The notes under the pieces are model-generated. The model saw only the letters and a program-made list of their open reading frames with translations. It did no database searches and was not told the origin of the DNA. A program made the position numbers and the translations under genes. DNA of 64,000 nucleotides from Chloroflexota bacterium (GTDB lineage: Bacteria > Chloroflexota > UBA11872): the NCBI GenBank assembly GCA_022821905.1, contig JAJECS010000017.1, positions 1 to 64,000 on the forward strand, read 5' to 3'. Every line of letters begins with the position of its first letter. The first letter of the stretch is position 1. Positions 59,319 through 64,000 of this stretch are shown one piece after another.

Positions 59319-61916
59319 ATGCATCCAGCGACGCCGCCGGAGTTGCGCTCGGTGCGGCAGTGGACCGGGCGCTGGATCTGGGTCGAGGGCGAGCGCAAGC
59401 CGTTCCACTTCTTCCTCTATGCGCGGCGCTCGTTCGACCTTGCCGAGGCGCCCGCGACGGCGCGGTTGCGCATCAGCGCCTCGGACCGCTACGCGCTTTG
59501 GGTCAACGGGAAGTACATCGCTCGCGGACCGGCGCGCAGCGACCCGCGGCGCAAGAGCTATGACATCCACGAGGTCGCGGCGCACCTGCAGCCCGGCGCC
59601 AACACCATCGCCGTGCGGGCCTACCACTACGCCACGCCTCGCCATGGCGATGGCTGGTCGAGCTGGAGCGGCAACGCCTACGGCGTCGGCGAGCGCGCGG
59701 GGCTCTGGGCGCAGCTAGATACCGAGGACGACGACGGCGCAACTTCGACCATAGGCACCGATTCCGCCTGGCGGGTGCGTCCGGCGAAGGCCTGGGACCG
59801 GACGATCAAGGTCATCCACTCGCTGGTGGGTCCGCCGGAGGTCTTTGACGCCGCGGCCGACCCGCCGGACTGGATGCAGCCGGACTTTGACGACGGTGAC
59901 TGGGACGCGGCCTGGGAAGTCCCGACCCGCGATTACGACTGGGTGCTGCTGGAGGCCCGGGAAACGGCGCTGCTGGACGAACGCGAGGTATTCCCCGCGC
60001 GGGTGTCGGCCACGGGCGAGGTGATCGAGGAGAGCCGCGGGGCCGTCCGCGACCTGCCGGAGCGCCTGGTGCAGGAGGTGCACTTCCCGCTGGAGCACGC
60101 GGTGATCGAGAACGTCGACGCCCTGATGGGGCCGGACGGCGTGAGCGAGATGCGCAGCACGTTTGCGCCCGGACACGGCATCCGGTCGCCATTCATCGTG
60201 CTGGACTTTGGGCGGCAGTTCTTCGGGTTTCCGCGCGTTCGGCTGACGGCGCCGGCCGGGGCCATCGTGGACATGACCTACGGCCAGCAACTCATCGACG
60301 ACCGCATTCCGCCCGGCGCGCCCTACGGCGACCGCTACCTCGCCCGCGAGGGGGCGCAGGTGTGGGAGCCGGCGGAATACAAGCAGTTCCGCTACCTGCA
60401 CCTGTGCGTGCGCAACACCTATGCCCCGGTGCACATCGAGTCGGTCTCGGTGGACGAGTACGTATATCCGGCGGAGCGTCGCGGCGCGTTCCGGTGCGAC
60501 GATCCGCTGCTCGGCGCGCTGTGGACCGCCTGCGCCGACACGGCCTACCTCAACTTCGAGGACACGCTGGTGCACGAGGGGTTCCGCGAGCGGGCGATCT
60601 TCAACACCGGCGACGGCAGCCACGTGATGCACATGTGCTTCGCGGCCTACGGCGATCTGACGCTCACCGATCGCTTCATGCGGCTGGTGCCGCTGAGCAA
60701 TCGCGGCGACGGGATGTTGCAGATGGTCTATCCGCCGGAGAACGCCCAGCGCTACGTGGTGGCCAACTTCCTGTTCCAATGGAGCATGCGCGTGCGCGAG
60801 CACTACCTGCACACGGGGCGGCGCTGGGTGCTGGAAGAGCTGTACCGCAGCGTGCCGCCCCAGATCGACTGGTACGAGCCGCACCGCGACGCCGACGGGC
60901 TGCTGCGCAATCTGCCGCTGCAGAACACGCTCGATTGGACGGCGAACGACCTGCGCGGGGCCAGCTTCATCACCAACGCGCTCTACGTGGGCGGGCTGGA
61001 GGACGCGGCGTGGCTGGCGGATCGGGTGGGCGTGCCGCGCGACGCCGAACGCTGGCGGCGCATCGCCGCCGATGTGCGCGAGACGCTGCGGCGCAACTTC
61101 TGGGACGAGGATCGCGGGCTGTTCTGGGACAGCGACCGGGCCACGGGGCCGGATGGCGTCTACAGCGACATCTCCAATGCCTTCGCCATCCTCTACGGCA
61201 TCGCGCCGCCGGAGCGCGTGGAGGCGGTGGCGCGCGCGATCGTGGAGCAATACGACGACCTGGTGCAGGCCACGCCGCTGTTCTTCGGCTACGTGGCCGA
61301 CGCGATCCTGGGAACGGGGCTGGTGGACGAGGGGCTGGATCTGATCAAGCGGCGGTACAGGCCCATGCTGGAGTCCACCGACAATCCCATGATCTGGGAG
61401 CTGTGGGACCCGTTCACCGGCGGCCACCGCATCGTCGAGGACTCCGACTACGCCCAGCGCCACGACGAGAACCTGGTGCGGCCGATGTCGACGCGGAGCC
61501 TGGCGCATACGGGCGGGATTCTGGTTGGCTACGTGCTCTCGACGCGGGTGCTGGGAGTCACGCCGACGGGACCGGGATTCAACACTTGCCGCATCGACCC
61601 GCGGCCCGGATCACTGCCGCGGGTGGAGGGCACGTTTCCGACGCCGCACGGCGACATCGGCGTGCGCTGGCGGCGGACGGCGGACGGGCAAACGCTCGAG
61701 GTTGACGTGCCGCGCGGGGTTGAAGCCGAAGTGGTGCTCAAACGCGCGGTCGATCTGCGGGAGGCGCTGGTCTTCCGCGACTCCGAAGCGCCGCTGGACG
61801 ACGCCGAGGCCGTGACCGCAGCCGGCTTCGTGGTCACCGATGCCGAGGTGCGAACGACCGTGCGTACTGGGACGCACGCGTTCGAGTTGCGAGTGGCGGA
61901 TAACATGCCGTCATGA
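59319..61916 (+). CDS. Alpha-L-rhamnosidase family (GH78-like) protein
   Basis: An 865-residue glycosidase. The N-terminal beta domains (WIWVEGERKPFHFFLYARRSF, ASDRYALWVNGKYIARGPARSD) and the (alpha/alpha)6 barrel (DDPLLGALWTACADTAYLNFEDTLVHEGFRER split over 60500-60600, and WELWDPFTGGH) match GH78. The usual catalytic run D-C-P-Q-R-E-R-L-G-W-x-G-D is altered to HEGFRERAIFNTGD, so RER and GD are kept but the first Asp is not. Activity or specificity may differ. No signal peptide is seen, so the enzyme appears cytoplasmic. Overlaps the next gene by ATGA. Confidence 0.82.
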   Translation: MHPATPPELRSVRQWTGRWIWVEGERKPFHFFLYARRSFDLAEAPATARLRISASDRYALWVNGKYIARGPARSDPRRKSYDIHEVAAHLQPGANTIAVRAYHYATPRHGDGWSSWSGNAYGVGERAGLWAQLDTEDDDGATSTIGTDSAWRVRPAKAWDRTIKVIHSLVGPPEVFDAAADPPDWMQPDFDDGDWDAAWEVPTRDYDWVLLEARETALLDEREVFPARVSATGEVIEESRGAVRDLPERLVQEVHFPLEHAVIENVDALMGPDGVSEMRSTFAPGHGIRSPFIVLDFGRQFFGFPRVRLTAPAGAIVDMTYGQQLIDDRIPPGAPYGDRYLAREGAQVWEPAEYKQFRYLHLCVRNTYAPVHIESVSVDEYVYPAERRGAFRCDDPLLGALWTACADTAYLNFEDTLVHEGFRERAIFNTGDGSHVMHMCFAAYGDLTLTDRFMRLVPLSNRGDGMLQMVYPPENAQRYVVANFLFQWSMRVREHYLHTGRRWVLEELYRSVPPQIDWYEPHRDADGLLRNLPLQNTLDWTANDLRGASFITNALYVGGLEDAAWLADRVGVPRDAERWRRIAADVRETLRRNFWDEDRGLFWDSDRATGPDGVYSDISNAFAILYGIAPPERVEAVARAIVEQYDDLVQATPLFFGYVADAILGTGLVDEGLDLIKRRYRPMLESTDNPMIWELWDPFTGGHRIVEDSDYAQRHDENLVRPMSTRSLAHTGGILVGYVLSTRVLGVTPTGPGFNTCRIDPRPGSLPRVEGTFPTPHGDIGVRWRRTADGQTLEVDVPRGVEAEVVLKRAVDLREALVFRDSEAPLDDAEAVTAAGFVVTDAEVRTTVRTGTHAFELRVADNMPS

Positions 61917-62653
61917 CCGCACGGAACTTCGGGCGACGGCTCCCGGTCGCGCTGCTCACGGCGCTGTGCACATTCGTCCTCGCCGGCTGCATTCGCGTCG
62001 AGTTGAGCTTCACCGTGAACGAGGACGGCTCGGGCACGGTCGGCATGCTGGCGGCATTCGACGAAGCGCTGCTCGGGCTCTCCGACCAATCCGCAGACGA
62101 CTTGTTTGGGGGCATCGACGACCTTCCGCCGGGCGCGGTCGTCGATGAGTACCGCGAAGACGGATTCGTCGGGCGGATCGTGAGCGTGCCCGTTCCCGAC
62201 ATGACTCAGGGCGCGGACTCGTTGAGCGGCGTGTTCGAGGGGACCGAGAGCGGTGCGTTCGAGACGACCGATGCCCCGGACTACGTGTTCGTGCGCGAGG
62301 ACGACGGCTGGCGGTTCACGATGGATGTCCCGCCGCTGGGCGAGGACCTGGACGACGAGAACGGAGACTTCGCAGCCGGCATGGTGGCCGCGCTTATGGA
62401 ATCCGCCTTCTTCCGGGTCCGCGTCTCGCTGCCCGGCGAGGTCACGGAGCACAACGCCGACCGGGTCGAGAACGGCGTTCTGGTGTGGGAACTCGGCTTG
62501 ACGAGCAAGGAGCCGCGTACGCTCAGCGCCCGCAGCGAGACGGCGGGCGTGAGTCCGGCTATCGTCGCCGTCGCGATCGGGGCGGGGGTTGCCGTCGTGG
62601 TGCTGGCCGCGGCGGCAGCGCGGTCGGCCGTTCGCGCCCGTCGCGGGGCATAG
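61913..62653 (+). CDS. LppM-like lipoprotein with C-terminal membrane anchor
   Basis: A 246-residue exported protein: signal peptide with lipobox VLAGC near residue 25, a beta-rich ectodomain starting IRVELSFTVNEDGSGTV (as in LppM/DUF3153 proteins), then a C-terminal transmembrane helix (about 213-237) and an Arg-rich tail. The function is unknown. It is translationally coupled to the rhamnosidase gene by ATGA overlap, although the two act in different compartments. Confidence 0.75.
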   Translation: MTARNFGRRLPVALLTALCTFVLAGCIRVELSFTVNEDGSGTVGMLAAFDEALLGLSDQSADDLFGGIDDLPPGAVVDEYREDGFVGRIVSVPVPDMTQGADSLSGVFEGTESGAFETTDAPDYVFVREDDGWRFTMDVPPLGEDLDDENGDFAAGMVAALMESAFFRVRVSLPGEVTEHNADRVENGVLVWELGLTSKEPRTLSARSETAGVSPAIVAVAIGAGVAVVVLAAAAARSAVRARRGA

Positions 62654-62700
62654 AACGCGCGACGAACCGAAGTCTTTCGAGTCGCCGTGGCGCCGGTCGG

Positions 62701-63807
62701 TTAGCTCCGGTATCCCGCCGTGTGGTGGCGGATGTCGTATCGGCCGGGGTAGCGCACGGGGAGCTCGCCGGACTCGATCATCTGGATCAGCGGCGAGGCC
62801 ATGGTCTTGAGCGGGAGGCGCACGAGGCCGCGGATGCGGGCGGACTCGTAGATGGCCATGAGGCCTTCCTGGGTCTTGATGGCGAGGTGGGCGTCGCCGC
62901 GATGCTCGTCGACCTCGCCCGCGGCCCAGTCCGCCAGGGCGTCGGTTTCGCGCAGGCGGGCGTCGTCGTAGTAACCGCCGCCGCCGGGGATGTCGCGGGT
63001 GCGTCCCTCGCGGCCCACGATGCGCACGGCGTAGTCGGTGCCGCGGCCGTCCTGGGAGACGATGAGCAGGCCGTCAGTGCCGACGATGAGGTGCGTGTGG
63101 GCCTCCAGGCCCGGCGCGGCGGGCGTCTCGCTTTCCAGCGCCAGCCGCATGCCGCCGGCCAGGCCGACGACCGCGACGGCCATTTCCTCGCTCGGCCAGC
63201 CGCGTTCCCAGCGGTCCGTCTCGCGCTGGACGTTGCCCAGCACCCATTCGATGTCGGGCTCTCCCAGCATGAACAGCATGCGGTCGAGGGCGTGGGTGAG
63301 GTGATTGGTGATGCCGCCAACGGTGCAGCCCACGCGGGCGAAGACGGGGGTGCCGATGTCGCCGGCGGCCACCGCGTCCCGCGCCTGCTCGAAGGCCCGC
63401 AGCCAGCGGCCCTGGTGCCCGATGGCGAGCTTCACGCCGTTCCTGTCGCAGGTCTCCAGCATGGCGCGCGCCTCGCCCAGATTGCCGGCCATGGCCTTCT
63501 CGCACAGGATGGCCGTGGGCTTGTAGCGGCTGGCGGCGAGGATCGTGAGCGGCGCGTGGGTCGCCTGCGGGGTGGCGATGCTCAGCAGGTCGGGCTGCTG
63601 CTCCCGCAGCATGGTCTCGAAGTCGGTGTAGCGGGCCTCCACGTCGTGCGCGTCGGCCAGCGCGTGGCAGCGGGACTCGATGGCGTCGCAGATCGCCACC
63701 AGATCGGCGCGCTCGCTGGCGGCGTAGCCGGCGGCATGCGTGCGCCCGATTCGGGCGCCGACGACGGCGGCGCGCAGCGGGCGGTCGTGGTCAGATGCGC
63801 CGGACAC
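62701..63807 (-). CDS. Gfo/Idh/MocA family oxidoreductase
   Basis: A 368-residue NAD(P)-dependent sugar/cyclitol dehydrogenase-like protein. It has a Rossmann N-terminus (RAAVVGARIGRTHAAGYA), a conserved CEKAMAGNLGEA in place of the usual EKP motif, and the GGITNHLTHALDRMLFMLGEP active-site helix. The substrate is unknown. GTG start at 63807, only three bases after the stop of another family member upstream, so the two are in one operon. Confidence 0.83.
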   Translation of the reverse strand: MSGASDHDRPLRAAVVGARIGRTHAAGYAASERADLVAICDAIESRCHALADAHDVEARYTDFETMLREQQPDLLSIATPQATHAPLTILAASRYKPTAILCEKAMAGNLGEARAMLETCDRNGVKLAIGHQGRWLRAFEQARDAVAAGDIGTPVFARVGCTVGGITNHLTHALDRMLFMLGEPDIEWVLGNVQRETDRWERGWPSEEMAVAVVGLAGGMRLALESETPAAPGLEAHTHLIVGTDGLLIVSQDGRGTDYAVRIVGREGRTRDIPGGGGYYDDARLRETDALADWAAGEVDEHRGDAHLAIKTQEGLMAIYESARIRGLVRLPLKTMASPLIQMIESGELPVRYPGRYDIRHHTAGYRS

Positions 63808-63810
63808 GGC

Positions 63811-64000
63811 TCAGGCCTCCAACGGGGGATAGACCCCGGCATGGCGGATGTCGTAGGCGCCCGGATAGCGAACGGTCAGTTGGCCGTCCTCGATCATGGC
63901 CTCGAGCGGTGAGCGGCGGGTCGAGAGCGGCAGGGTGGCGCGTGAGCGGGTGCGCGCGGACTCGTAGATGGCCATGAGGGCCTCGTGCGACGGCAGGGTG
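63811..64000 (-). CDS. Gfo/Idh/MocA family oxidoreductase, C-terminal fragment at window edge
   Basis: The last 62 codons of a minus-strand gene that continues beyond the window. They read SHEALMAIYESARTRSRATL and then RSPLEAMIEDGQLTVRYPGAYDIRH, matching the end of the neighbouring oxidoreductase (ALMAIYESARIRGLVRLP, LPVRYPGRYDIRH). It is therefore a tandem paralogue. The stop is at 63813-63811. Confidence 0.8.
   Translation of the reverse strand, partial: TLPSHEALMAIYESARTRSRATLPLSTRRSPLEAMIEDGQLTVRYPGAYDIRHAGVYPPLEA

Noticed and set aside
59715-61508. 597-codon minus-strand frame opposite the GH78 gene
   Set aside because: Shadow of the rhamnosidase coding sequence, with low-complexity composition and no family features.

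Overview
The window is about 64 kb of very GC-rich, densely coding bacterial chromosome. Both strands are used in short alternating operons, with tight ATGA, TAATG and TAGTG junctions and many GTG starts. No rRNA, tRNA, CRISPR array or intact insertion sequence is visible. I infer an uncultured member of the Chloroflexota. The main hints are a C-terminal extracellular domain on a sugar dehydrogenase that I associate with that phylum, and the mix of GH78 rhamnosidase, Gfo/Idh/MocA oxidoreductases, phytanoyl-CoA dioxygenase and DUF2723 membrane proteins. A marker-gene tree would be needed to confirm the phylum.

Region 1-24.6 kb is mostly housekeeping and small-molecule metabolism. It holds a Rieske protein with a GNAT acetyltransferase, an SDR, a small zinc-finger protein, a NYN nuclease and an Fe-S biogenesis unit (sufR-like regulator, iscS, iscA). 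The sufR-like gene is divergent from a primary-type sigma factor. Next come an aspartic-protease-like pair, nadA, a PFK with the PPi-type GGDD motif, and a HicAB pair whose toxin is broken. These are followed by nitroreductase, amidase, KDG kinase, lipoamide dehydrogenase, an M20 hydrolase, a 3-hydroxyacyl-CoA dehydrogenase, a multidrug/ANK-like membrane protein, folE and a TIGR03960-type radical SAM protein.

Region 24.9-43.9 kb is more unusual. mnmE starts inside a dispersed repeat. A solitary beta-class DNA methyltransferase follows. An 1133-residue protein joins a glycosidase-like domain to an O-antigen-ligase-like membrane domain and carries repeat-derived peptides. An iron-type operon (imelysin, membrane protein, DUF1111 dihaem protein, imelysin) has a clear promoter and palindrome and converges on a vitamin-K-carboxylase-like HTTM protein. 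Then come a glycosidase paralogue lacking its predicted nucleophile, a sugar isomerase-like protein, and a minus-strand cluster of two NYN proteins, a coiled-coil protein, a small membrane protein and a site-2 protease.

Region 43.9-64 kb has a CobW GTPase, polA, a split XdhC/CoxI pair, pyrD overlapping a YchF homologue without a P-loop, rpsT/holA, and a GSA-aminotransferase-like gene. A two-gene PIN cassette is bracketed by a duplicated phyH 3' end. The window ends with phyH, a PQQ-type sugar dehydrogenase, a DUF2723 protein, a GH78 rhamnosidase, a lipoprotein and two tandem Gfo/Idh/MocA oxidoreductases, the last cut by the window edge.

Several families of dispersed palindromic repeats run through the window. 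They resemble GGATTCCCGC..GCGGGAATGAC, GTCATTCCGAGC..GAGGAATC and CCTTCCCCCT..AGGGGGAAGG. They occupy intergenic spacers and in places have become part of coding sequence. Functions are assigned by recognising motifs and families by eye; no database search was run.
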